Assembly (NCBI GenBank): GCA_049451635.1
Contig: JBMTVT010000071.1
Span: forward strand, 1-10,312
Direction of reading: 5' to 3'
DNA from: JBMTVT01 sp049451635
GTDB taxonomy: Bacteria; Bacteroidota; Bacteroidia; Flavobacteriales; Flavobacteriaceae
DNA length: 10,312 bases
Shown: positions 1 to 6,596 of the stretch, in pieces
Position numbering within the stretch: position 1 is the stretch's first letter
Layout of the letters: each line of letters opens with the position of its first letter
Program-made: the position numbers and the translations under genes
Notes under the pieces: generated by a model
The model's input: only the letters and a program-made list of their open reading frames with translations
Told to the model about the DNA's origin: nothing
Database searches by the model: none

Positions 1-265
1 TTCTAATGGATTTATTGGCAAATGGCAAGCAACTTTTTAGAATATTGTTTGCTTGTTCTAAATGCTTGGGGTTTTTACTTTCAACAAGTGTAATAGCTCT
101 ACTTAAAGCGGTAATATCTTTATTTAAAATTGAAGTAACTAAGGTATCGGTATCTAAATCTATTTTACGTTTGCTTTGGATAGATTTAATAGAAGATGTA
201 TTGGTTATTTCTGAAACAGAAACTCCTTTTGTTTCATTTAAAGCAGATTGTTTTTTATTAGCCAC
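1..265 (-). CDS. meaB: MeaB/ArgK-type GTPase, methylmalonyl-CoA mutase chaperone (N-terminal part only)
   Basis: The minus strand encodes about 88 residues that run off the window's left edge. They include ALSRAITLVESKNP and a stretch ending CLPFANKSIR, the helical N-terminal region that precedes the P-loop in MeaB/ArgK G3E-type GTPases. The GTPase motifs themselves lie outside the window. MeaB proteins bind methylmalonyl-CoA mutase and use GTP hydrolysis to gate loading of, and protect, its adenosylcobalamin cofactor. That role is family knowledge; no mutase gene is visible here. An in-frame TAG at 284-286 limits the start to codons between 283 and 263. No ATG exists there, so GTG at 263-265 (protein beginning MANKKQSALNE) is the best choice. 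ATT at 275-277 or ATC at 278-280 are less likely. No clear Shine-Dalgarno is present, as is usual in Flavobacteriia. It lies 73 bp downstream of the DUF2911 gene on the same strand and may be co-transcribed with it. Confidence 0.82.
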   Translation of the reverse strand, partial: MANKKQSALNETKGVSVSEITNTSSIKSIQSKRKIDLDTDTLVTSILNKDITALSRAITLVESKNPKHLEQANNILKSCLPFANKSIR

Positions 266-338
266 AAATGCACGAATGATTGTCTAATTTACAATTTTAT
301 TTTTATAGAACTGTATTCTGATTACTAGTACTATAAAC

Positions 339-893
339 TTATCTTAACGGCACAGAAACCTTCACATCATCCCAAGCCATAGTTAAAAAAAGATTATCGG
401 TTGAGTTATCAAAAGCTATGGTAAACTGCTCAACAATGGTATCTAATTCCTGAACGGGAACTTCAATATTTATAACATCGTAATTGGGGTCCCACATAGG
501 TTTCATTTCAGCATTTACACCCCATGAATACTGTTTGGAGTTAAAAATAACGGTCCAAACCGTATCTCTTGGTACTGTCCAAATTGTATATTTTCCAGCT
601 GCTAATGGCATGCCATCAATCTCTAAATTTTTATTGGTTTCAAACGTAGTAGCTTCATTGGCTCCTGTACGCCATACTTGGTTGTAGGGTACTAAGGCAC
701 CAAATATTTCACGGTTCTTTTTATAGGGGCGGTTGTAAAAAACTTTCAATTTTAAATCGTTCAACTCAAATTTAACCTTGTCTTTGGGACTTAATCGTTT
801 AGCAAAAATATTTTCAACAAAAACAGAATATAAAAATAAACCTAGAGCAACAATGGATAAAAATATTAAGGTTCGTTTTAAAAAGGTATTCAT
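339..893 (-). CDS. DUF2911 family protein, membrane-anchored
   Basis: The protein has 184 residues from the chosen ATG at 893. An ATG three codons upstream (902) is the alternative and would give 187. Residues about 7-25 (TLIFLSIVALGLFLYSVFV) form one hydrophobic segment, either an N-terminal anchor or an uncleaved signal. The rest is predicted to be exported and periplasmic. The core matches DUF2911 as known in Bacteroidetes: YNRPYKKNREIFG, YNQVWRTGANEATTFET, MPLAAGKYTIWTVP, and a closing MAWDDVKVSVPLR. The family is common in Flavobacteriia, but I know of no established biochemical function. It stands 5' of meaB on the minus strand and is divergent from the broken sigma factor, with 167-175 bp between their starts. 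I prefer the 893 start because the hydrophobic segment then begins right after a short basic N-terminus, and a possible promoter lies very close to 902. Confidence 0.85.
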   Translation of the reverse strand: MNTFLKRTLIFLSIVALGLFLYSVFVENIFAKRLSPKDKVKFELNDLKLKVFYNRPYKKNREIFGALVPYNQVWRTGANEATTFETNKNLEIDGMPLAAGKYTIWTVPRDTVWTVIFNSKQYSWGVNAEMKPMWDPNYDVINIEVPVQELDTIVEQFTIAFDNSTDNLFLTMAWDDVKVSVPLR

Positions 894-914
894 ATAGAGC
901 AATTTAATAAGCAG

Positions 915-922
915 TAAAGATA
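915..922 (-). promoter_or_regulatory. Possible -7 element for the DUF2911 gene
   Basis: Read on the minus strand, TATCTTTA matches 7 of 8 positions of the flavobacterial -7 consensus TAnnTTTG. It lies 12 bp before the 902 ATG and 21 bp before the 893 ATG, which suits the 893 start better. No good TTTG-type -33 element is seen at the usual 19-21 bp spacing, so this is a weak call. Confidence 0.25.
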
Positions 923-1068
923 CTTTAAAAAGTAATAATTAAAGAAATACAAACGTAGTTTTCTGTGGCTTTGTTATATGTGAAAAAAAATAATTATTCT
1001 TTTTTGCAACACTTTATTTTTTCTGTCGTCTTTAAAACGAACTAACTTAAACCAAAAGTAGAATAAGC

Positions 1069-1397
1069 ATGTTCCAAGTTGACATTATTGAACAATGTAA
1101 ACAAAACAATCGCAAAGCACAATTGCAGTTATACAACCAGTACTGCGACGGGATATATATTGTTGCCAAACGGTTTTTGAAAGATGCTACCGATGCCGAA
1201 GATATTTTACAGGAAGCTTTTATAAAAGCTTTTACAAAACTGCATAATACAAGGCTGAAGTTACTTTTGGCGCCTGGTTAAAACGTATTGTTGTCAATAA
1301 AATTATAGATTTACTAAAATCCAAAAAGCAACAACTTGCAACTACGGGTAAAAGCATTGTTGTAAATGCCAAATACACAAATATTGCCATGCAGTAA
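1069..1397 (+). pseudogene. Broken ECF sigma-70 factor: frameshifted in region 2 and lacking region 4
   Basis: The first 59 codons encode sigma-70 region 2 of an extracytoplasmic-function sigma factor, including the hallmark DAEDILQEAFIKAF that binds core RNA polymerase. After CTG CAT (1240-1245) one base appears to be missing. The annotated frame then ends at 1279-1281, while the family sequence continues in the next frame from 1248 as YKAEVTFGAWLKRIVVNKIIDLL (given here as a recognised motif run). That frame stops at TAA 1395-1397, giving about 109 codons in total against roughly 170-190 for the family. Region 4 (the -35-binding helix-turn-helix) is absent, and the last 20 or so residues do not look like a sigma factor. 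This suggests a deletion joined region 2 to other sequence. No anti-sigma gene follows; the 3' end is 17 bp from the convergent end of miaA. The product is very unlikely to be active. A sequencing error could explain the frameshift but not the missing region 4. Confidence 0.85.
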
Positions 1398-1414
1398 AAT
1401 TACACTTCTTATTT

Positions 1415-2332
1415 TTATGCTAAAATTATAGAATTGATTTTTTCAATAATAGATTCACTTTCAGTTGTGTAATCAAACCAAAGCATTTCTTCATTTTTTT
1501 TAAACCAAGTAAGTTGTCTTTTTGCAAAGCGTCTAGTATTCTTTTTAATTTCAGAAATTGCAAAATCCAGCTCCCATTTACCATCCAAATAATTGAATAA
1601 CTCTTTATAGCCTACTGTGTTTAAAGCGTTCAAATTTTTATAAGGAAGTAGTTTTGTAACTTCGTCTAAAAGCCCATTTTTCATCATAATATTTACGCGC
1701 TCATTTATTCTGCTATAAATAATATCTCTGTTGGCGGTTAAACCAATACTAATGGTTTTAAAAGGGCGTTTATTTTTCTCTTTACTTAAAAATGATGAAT
1801 AAGGTTTACCTGTACCAATACAAATTTCTAAAGCACGAATAACGCGATGTGGGTTATCAATAGCAATAGATTCAAAAGAAGTCTTATCAAGTTCATTCAA
1901 TTGTTGTTGTAAATATTCTAAACCTTTGGTCTTAAAATCGTTATTTAAAGTATCACGAAAGGTTTTATCAATTTCAGGAAAATCATCCAATCCTTTCGTA
2001 ACAGCATCCACATATAAACCCGATCCACCAACCATGATAACAACATCGTGTTTTTTGAAAAGTGTAGTTAAACATTGTAAAGCATCCTTTTCAAAAGCAC
2101 CAACATTGTAATCGTCTTGTATGGATTTATGTTGAATGAAATGATGTTTAGCTGCTAACAATTCGTCTTCAGATGGCGCTGCTGTACCTATATGCATGTC
2201 TTTGAAAAACTGTCGGGAATCGGCTGAAATGATTTCAGTATTAAAATGATTAGCTAGCTTGATGCTTAATGTGGTTTTCCCAATAGCAGTAGGGCCAACA
2301 ATTGAGATGAGGTATTTAGTGTTTGTATTGAT
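1415..2332 (-). CDS. miaA: tRNA dimethylallyltransferase (MiaA), start codon non-standard
   Basis: MiaA transfers a dimethylallyl group from DMAPP to N6 of A37 in tRNAs that read UNN codons, the first step of i6A/ms2i6A formation in the cytoplasm. With the start placed at 2332 the protein is 305 residues, the normal length. It carries the P-loop GPTAIGKT (about 13-20), SADSRQ with the catalytic-type Asp (about 36-41), the IGTAAPS segment (48-54), VGGSGLYVDAV, NPHRVIRALEI, and the C-terminal RRFAKRQLTWFKK tRNA-binding region. The first ATG in frame (2197) would remove the P-loop and SADSRQ, so it cannot be the true start. Upstream, the frame holds only TAA (2336-2338), GCA and ATC (2330-2332) before AAT ACA AAC. 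No ATG, GTG or TTG occurs before the P-loop. ATC at 2332 lies where family starts fall and follows an A-rich leader. It is the last gene of the minus-strand block, 29 bp after the channel gene. Confidence 0.88.
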   Translation of the reverse strand: MNTNTKYLISIVGPTAIGKTTLSIKLANHFNTEIISADSRQFFKDMHIGTAAPSEDELLAAKHHFIQHKSIQDDYNVGAFEKDALQCLTTLFKKHDVVIMVGGSGLYVDAVTKGLDDFPEIDKTFRDTLNNDFKTKGLEYLQQQLNELDKTSFESIAIDNPHRVIRALEICIGTGKPYSSFLSKEKNKRPFKTISIGLTANRDIIYSRINERVNIMMKNGLLDEVTKLLPYKNLNALNTVGYKELFNYLDGKWELDFAISEIKKNTRRFAKRQLTWFKKNEEMLWFDYTTESESIIEKINSIILA

Positions 2333-2361
2333 TGCTTATCTTAATTTTATTTCTTAAAAAG

Positions 2362-3201
2362 TTAGTGCAAAGGATGTCCACATTTATGACAAAATTTTGC
2401 ATCATCTTGATGCTTTTCGGCTAAACAATTGGCACAAGATTGAGAGTTTAAATGCAATTTAGAATCTTCCTGCTTTTTTGTTTTATTTTGGTTGGTATAC
2501 TCAGCTGATACAATACCTGTGGGAACTGCAATGATGCCATAGCCTAAAATCATGATAATGGCAGCAATAAATTGTCCTATAGGAGTGATAGGTGCAATAT
2601 CGCCAAAACCAACTGTTGTAAGTGTAACAATACACCAATAAACACTTATAGGAATACTTGTAAAACCACTCGCTTCACCTTCAATTAAGTACATAACTGT
2701 ACCAAAAATAATACACAAAATTAGTACAGTAAATAAAAAAACAGATATTTTAGCCCTACTCGCTTTTAATGCAGAAGTTAACATATTTGAAGCACCTAAG
2801 TACCTTGCCAATTTTAAAATCCTAAAAACACGTAGTAATCGTAAGGCTCGTAAAGCAGCTAAGGCATGGATACCACCAAATATTAAAGAAATATATTTAG
2901 GTATGGTTGATAATAAATCTATAATGCCATAAAAACTAAAAATATATTTTAATGGTTTTTTTACCGTTATTATTCTAGCTATATATTCAATACTAAAAAG
3001 AATGGTTATGAGCCATTCAGAAACATCTAAAACGGCATGGTGTTTATTATCAAAACTTTTAATGCTCTCAAGCATTACCAAAATAATACTTGCTATAATA
3101 GCAATGAGCAAAACCACATCAAATAATTTACCTTCAGGAGTATCTGCTTCGTAAATAATTTCATAAAGTTTGGTTTTCCAATGTTTTTTTGATGTGTTCA
3201 T
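2362..3201 (-). CDS. Voltage-gated potassium-type ion channel with C-terminal zinc ribbon
   Basis: This inner-membrane channel subunit of 279 residues has the six-helix voltage-gated plan, one subunit of a tetramer. S1 is at about 27-46, S2 57-80, S3 86-107 and S4 112-135, with regularly spaced basic residues R118, R121, R124, R127, K130 and R133. S5 is at about 152-174, the pore loop has the selectivity filter TTVGFGD (195-201), and S6 is at 211-233 with a PTG hinge-like turn. The filter GFGD is a known variant of GYGD, so K+ selectivity is likely but inferred. The cytoplasmic tail ends in a four-Cys ribbon, CANC...CHKC (C256, C259, C271, C274), which may bind zinc. No nucleotide-binding or RCK domain is present. 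The ATG start at 3201 is the only good one. It is 33 bp downstream of the exonuclease gene and upstream of miaA, probably in one transcript. Confidence 0.9.
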   Translation of the reverse strand: MNTSKKHWKTKLYEIIYEADTPEGKLFDVVLLIAIIASIILVMLESIKSFDNKHHAVLDVSEWLITILFSIEYIARIITVKKPLKYIFSFYGIIDLLSTIPKYISLIFGGIHALAALRALRLLRVFRILKLARYLGASNMLTSALKASRAKISVFLFTVLILCIIFGTVMYLIEGEASGFTSIPISVYWCIVTLTTVGFGDIAPITPIGQFIAAIIMILGYGIIAVPTGIVSAEYTNQNKTKKQEDSKLHLNSQSCANCLAEKHQDDAKFCHKCGHPLH

Positions 3202-3234
3202 AAATTCAAAAATAAGAAAAAGATACGCTATTTT

Positions 3235-4605
3235 TTACTGGTCTTTCAATTCAACTACTTTCAAACGTTTATTTCTTCTAATATAACTTTGAATAATATG
3301 TTGTGTATCTCTATTGTTTTGCATAGGCGTGATGATTGATTCTAAAACCTCAATATTATTTATTTGATAGTTTAAGTTGAAAAACCCAATGCCTTTAAAA
3401 ACACCATTTTCAATAAGGATGGCACTACGCTCATCAACATCTCGACCTCTATCAACAATCACCATATTTTTATTGGAATAGCTGTTTTTCTCAATTAAAT
3501 TTTGCACACGTTTGTTATAAAGTTCTGGAGCTTCTTTTTGGATACAGGCACCCTCACAAGCTTTTATTTCATAATTAAAACAACTTGTTTTTGTTTTATA
3601 GAGACCCGTTAATTTTTGACATAAATTATAATCTTCAATAGCTTTTGTAATGAAACTTTTTCCACTTTGGCGATTGCTAAAGGTGGTTATAGGTTTTTTA
3701 CGACCATCTGCCACATCAATTTTTAAGTTTATATAATTGTTTTCATCTTTAAAACTATACAAAGCATGTGTAAATATTGAACGTCTTAACGCTCTATTAA
3801 ATAAGGGTTTGTTACGCTTTATTTCTTCACTTTCTTTTAAAAGCGCCACCAATTCGCTACCTGTAGCTTCATAAGTTACCGCCTGAACAAGCACTTGTAT
3901 TTTTTTTGATTTTTGATTAGTGCCCGTAAAATGTTGATTGATGCGTTTTTTTATATTATTGCTTTTACCAATATATATAATTTCGCCTTCAGCATTGTGA
4001 ATGTAGTAAACGCCTGTAATAGAAGGTAAATCATCAATAATATCCAAATGTCTGGGTTCTAACTGGTATTTTGGGTTTAACCTAATGGATTCTTTAATTA
4101 TTGTTTTGCTGGTATCTTTATCCAACAGCATTTTAAAAAGTTTTACTGTGGCTAAAGCATCACCTGAAGCACGGTGTCTATCAGTAACAGGTATTCCTAA
4201 AGAGCGAACCAATTTTCCTAAACTGTAGGATGGTTTTCCAGGGATTAAATGTTTTGAAAGTTCAACGGTGCAAAGCGATTTACGTTCATATTCAAAACCT
4301 AAACGCCTAAATTCGGTACATAAAATACGGTAGTCAAATTGGGCGTTATGCGCAACTAAAATGCAATCATCGGTAATTTCTACAATGCGTTTTGCTACCT
4401 CATAAAATTTAGGGGCATTACGCAACATACTGCTGTTTATTCCTGTAAGATTTACTACAAAAGGCTGTATGTCGCGTTCAGGATTTAAAAGACTTATAAA
4501 TTGATCAACTACTTTATGACCATCATATTTGTAGATTGCAATTTCGGTTATGCCTTCTTCATTATACTTGCCTCCAGTGGTTTCTATGTCTAATATGGCG
4601 TACAA
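3235..4605 (-). CDS. DEDDh 3'-5' exonuclease fused to GIY-YIG (UvrC N-terminal-like) nuclease
   Basis: The 456-residue cytoplasmic protein is a DnaQ-like exonuclease joined to a UvrC/Cho-type GIY-YIG endonuclease. Residues 1-163 form the exonuclease, with DIETTGG holding D6 and E8 (Exo I), HNAQFD with D91 (Exo II), and H144 and D149 in DRHRASGDA (Exo III, DEDDh type). Residues about 194-275 form GIY-YIG: GVYYI (198-202), IIYIGKS (209-215), R221, E251 in TGSELVALL, and N270. A cysteine set follows: C329, C342, C350 and C354. Its spacing (x12, x7, x3) nearly matches the Fe-S cluster cysteines of UvrC. The UvrC helicase-loop and RNase H-like second nuclease halves are absent. The architecture is a recurring polymerase III epsilon/UvrC-like fusion thought to act in DNA repair, but substrate and pathway are not established by the sequence. 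ATG 4605 directly precedes the first catalytic motif. It lies 23 bp after yggS. Confidence 0.9.
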   Translation of the reverse strand: MYAILDIETTGGKYNEEGITEIAIYKYDGHKVVDQFISLLNPERDIQPFVVNLTGINSSMLRNAPKFYEVAKRIVEITDDCILVAHNAQFDYRILCTEFRRLGFEYERKSLCTVELSKHLIPGKPSYSLGKLVRSLGIPVTDRHRASGDALATVKLFKMLLDKDTSKTIIKESIRLNPKYQLEPRHLDIIDDLPSITGVYYIHNAEGEIIYIGKSNNIKKRINQHFTGTNQKSKKIQVLVQAVTYEATGSELVALLKESEEIKRNKPLFNRALRRSIFTHALYSFKDENNYINLKIDVADGRKKPITTFSNRQSGKSFITKAIEDYNLCQKLTGLYKTKTSCFNYEIKACEGACIQKEAPELYNKRVQNLIEKNSYSNKNMVIVDRGRDVDERSAILIENGVFKGIGFFNLNYQINNIEVLESIITPMQNNRDTQHIIQSYIRRNKRLKVVELKDQ

Positions 4606-4628
4606 AAAATGTTGATGTGTTTATTTGT

Positions 4629-5297
4629 TCAATTATAATTTCTACTTCCAAAGATACTACTTCCAACGCGAATCATATTACTTCCACAAGCAATAGCCAA
4701 TTCGTAATCACCACTCATTCCCATGCTAACCGTTTGCAGTTCGCAGTTTGCAGTTTGCAGTTTTTTTAATTCATCAAATGCATCTTTTAAAAAACTAAAT
4801 TCTTTTTTTATTTGATTTTCGTCATCAGTAAAAGTTGCCATTCCCATAACACCAACAATTTTGATGTTTTTTAATTCTGAAAAAGCTTTAGATTCAATAA
4901 TTTCCAAGGCTTCTTGATATGACATTCCAAATTTTGAATCTTCCTCGGCAATTTTTATTTGGAGCAAACAGTCAATAACTCGATTGTGTTTTTTGCCTTG
5001 TTTGTTTATTTCTTTCAACAGTTTTAAATTATCAACCCCATGAATTAAACGTACAAAACTTGACATATATTTCACCTTATTGCTCTGTACATGCCCAATC
5101 ATGTGCCATTCAATGTCTTTTGGCATTTGCTCATGTTTTTCGCTCATTTCTTGGATTTTATTCTCTCCAAAAACACGCTGGCCAGCATTGTACGCCTCCA
5201 TTAAATCGCTTACTGGTTTGGTTTTTGAAACAGCAACCAATGTAACATGTTCGGGTAATGTCGATTTTATTTTGTTAAGATTTTCTGCTATTGACAT
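4629..5297 (-). CDS. YggS-family PLP-binding protein (PLP homeostasis)
   Basis: The 222-residue cytoplasmic protein has the fold-type III PLP barrel of the YggS/PROSC (PLPBP) family. It carries the Schiff-base lysine in VAVSKTKP (K25), FGENKIQE (43-50), WHMIGHVQSNKVK (64-76), the GVMGMAT strand (149-155), and the phosphate-binding end with MGMSGDY (192-198) and RVGSSIFGSRNYN (210-222). Members bind PLP and buffer free cofactor, affecting amino-acid and vitamin B6 metabolism; no enzymatic reaction is established. The start ATG gives the usual length. Unusually, residues about 180-190 (LQTANCELQTV) are encoded by a heptamer tandem repeat (4732-4760) in the variable loop before MGMSGDY. It has kept the frame and the flanking conserved residues, so the gene looks functional. 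The gene lies 51 bp downstream of the DUF1015 gene and 23 bp upstream of the exonuclease gene, all on the minus strand. Confidence 0.92.
   Translation of the reverse strand: MSIAENLNKIKSTLPEHVTLVAVSKTKPVSDLMEAYNAGQRVFGENKIQEMSEKHEQMPKDIEWHMIGHVQSNKVKYMSSFVRLIHGVDNLKLLKEINKQGKKHNRVIDCLLQIKIAEEDSKFGMSYQEALEIIESKAFSELKNIKIVGVMGMATFTDDENQIKKEFSFLKDAFDELKKLQTANCELQTVSMGMSGDYELAIACGSNMIRVGSSIFGSRNYN
4732..4760. repeat. Heptamer tandem repeat, four GTTTGCA-type units, inside yggS
   Basis: On the plus strand the units are GTTTGCA, GTTCGCA, GTTTGCA, GTTTGCA, followed by GTTT. On the coding minus strand this reads as TGCAAAC units. Since seven is not a multiple of three, three units make a seven-residue period (LQTANCE, LQTV) in the protein. 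I recall similar short (A)ACTGC-type arrays scattered in flavobacterial genomes, which suggests a dispersed repeat, but that comparison is from memory. Confidence 0.75.
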
Positions 5298-5317
5298 TGT
5301 TTGTTTTTAAATTTGAA

Positions 5318-5338
5318 ATCCTAAAACAAATTTAGGAT
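5318..5338. other. Perfect hairpin (8-bp stem, 5-nt loop) between the DUF1015 gene and yggS
   Basis: ATCCTAAA (5318-5325), loop ACAAA, TTTAGGAT (5331-5338). Read with the genes it lies 11 bp after the DUF1015 stop. It could be a weak terminator or a processing hairpin, but no run of U follows it. A TAAATTTG sequence (5334 down to 5327), identical to the flavobacterial -7 consensus, overlaps it and could start yggS transcription 30 bp before its ATG. No TTTG -33 element is seen at the right spacing. Which role applies, if any, cannot be told from the sequence. Confidence 0.35.
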
Positions 5339-5348
5339 GATACATGTG

Positions 5349-6587
5349 TCAGAATTCGTAAATAGTAACGCCACTGCGTAATTTAGGCTCTATAAAAGTA
5401 CTTTTTGGAGGCATGGTCAACCCTTCATTTGCAATGGCTTTCAACTCTTCAACCGTGATTGGAATAAGCCCAAAACCAACTTTAAATTCGCCACTATCTA
5501 CTTTGCTTTTTATGGTTACTAAATCATTTTTTCCGTGCGAATAATCAATTCTTGTATCATTGCGTAAATCTGTAATTCCTAAAATAGGTTCTAATACAGT
5601 TTTAAAAAGGATTTGGGTATCTAAGGCATCCAAAGATGTGTTGAATTTATAGTTGCTTTTTCTTAAATAAAGTGAATAAAATTCACCATCTAAATACATA
5701 CTAAAGTGGTGTTTATTGGTTGGTTTATAAAGTTCAATACCTCTGTTTTCAATTCGAAACATGGCATCGAGTTCAATTAAAAATGATTCTTTTGAAAGAC
5801 CATTTAAATCTTTTACCAATCTGTTGAACTCATAAATTTTCAAATCAGATTCGGGAATTAAATAACTCATGAAAAAATTATAAGGCTCATTTCCTTGGTG
5901 GTTTTTGTTTTTCGATTTTAAATCTTCCGATAACAAAAATGAAGATGCCGAACGATGGTGACCATCAGCAATATATATGGTTTTCATGGTTTCAAATGCC
6001 TTCTGAATATTTTTTACCAGCTCAAAATCATCAACGACCCATAAATAATGGGTATCCCTAAAATGGGTTGTAAATTCAAATTCCGCACGTTTTTTTTGGA
6101 CTTGAGAAATTATACTTGCGATTTTATCATTATCTGGATAGGTAAGTAATACAGGTTCTGCATTAAAACCAACAATTTTTAAATAATCTTTAAACATATT
6201 TTCACGAAACTCGATGGTGTCTTCATGTTTTTTAATGATGTCTTTTTTGTAATCCTCGGTACTCGCTGCGGCAACAATACCAGAAAACGTATTGCCATCT
6301 CTATTGACTATTTTGTAAACGTAATAACTTGGTTTTTCATCTTGAATAAAAATGCCATCTTCTTTAAACTCCAAGTATCTATTCTTGACTAAATTATAAC
6401 GTTCTTTTCCAATAATTCGCTTATCATATTTGTAACCAGGATTTACTATGTGCAGAAAAGAAAATGGGTTATAATCCAAACGGGCTTCTAATTCCGCTTG
6501 TGTGTAGCTTTGGTACGATCGAGAAGCTACTAAACTTACTTTATCTCGCGTTGGTCTTACGGCTTTGAAAGGGATGACTTTTGCCAT
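5349..6587 (-). CDS. DUF1015 family protein
   Basis: The 412-residue, soluble-looking protein has no signal peptide or membrane segment. It begins MAKVIPFKAVRP, the typical opening of DUF1015 proteins. It also carries HIVNPGYKYDKR (about 46-57), VYKIVNRDG (90-98), a KHEDT motif (120-124), and the family's most conserved motif IADGHHRSAS (206-215). The His-rich ADGHHR motif suggests a catalytic or metal/phosphate site, but I know of no settled reaction, so no function is assigned. The length is normal for the family. The ATG at 6587 is only 9 bp downstream of the 3-hydroxybutyryl-CoA dehydrogenase stop, so the two genes are almost certainly co-transcribed and may be translationally coupled. 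A hairpin follows the stop codon at 5318-5338. Confidence 0.88.
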   Translation of the reverse strand: MAKVIPFKAVRPTRDKVSLVASRSYQSYTQAELEARLDYNPFSFLHIVNPGYKYDKRIIGKERYNLVKNRYLEFKEDGIFIQDEKPSYYVYKIVNRDGNTFSGIVAAASTEDYKKDIIKKHEDTIEFRENMFKDYLKIVGFNAEPVLLTYPDNDKIASIISQVQKKRAEFEFTTHFRDTHYLWVVDDFELVKNIQKAFETMKTIYIADGHHRSASSFLLSEDLKSKNKNHQGNEPYNFFMSYLIPESDLKIYEFNRLVKDLNGLSKESFLIELDAMFRIENRGIELYKPTNKHHFSMYLDGEFYSLYLRKSNYKFNTSLDALDTQILFKTVLEPILGITDLRNDTRIDYSHGKNDLVTIKSKVDSGEFKVGFGLIPITVEELKAIANEGLTMPPKSTFIEPKLRSGVTIYEF

Positions 6588-6596
6588 TTATTGGTA

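Noticed and set aside
6..287. Plus-strand open frame of 93 codons at the left edge
   Set aside because: It is antisense to the meaB N-terminus, whose minus-strand translation is clearly recognisable. The plus-strand protein has no recognisable features.
1214..1231. Perfect 18-bp palindrome AAGCTTTTATAAAAGCTT in the sigma factor remnant
   Set aside because: It falls in codons for EAFIKAF, a conserved sigma region 2 segment, so it is most likely a by-product of coding sequence rather than a regulatory site.
3207..3214. TATTTTTG on the minus strand before the channel gene, identical to the -7 consensus
   Set aside because: It is only 5 bp from the ATG, would give an essentially leaderless transcript, and has no -33 partner. 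Such matches are common in this AT-rich DNA.
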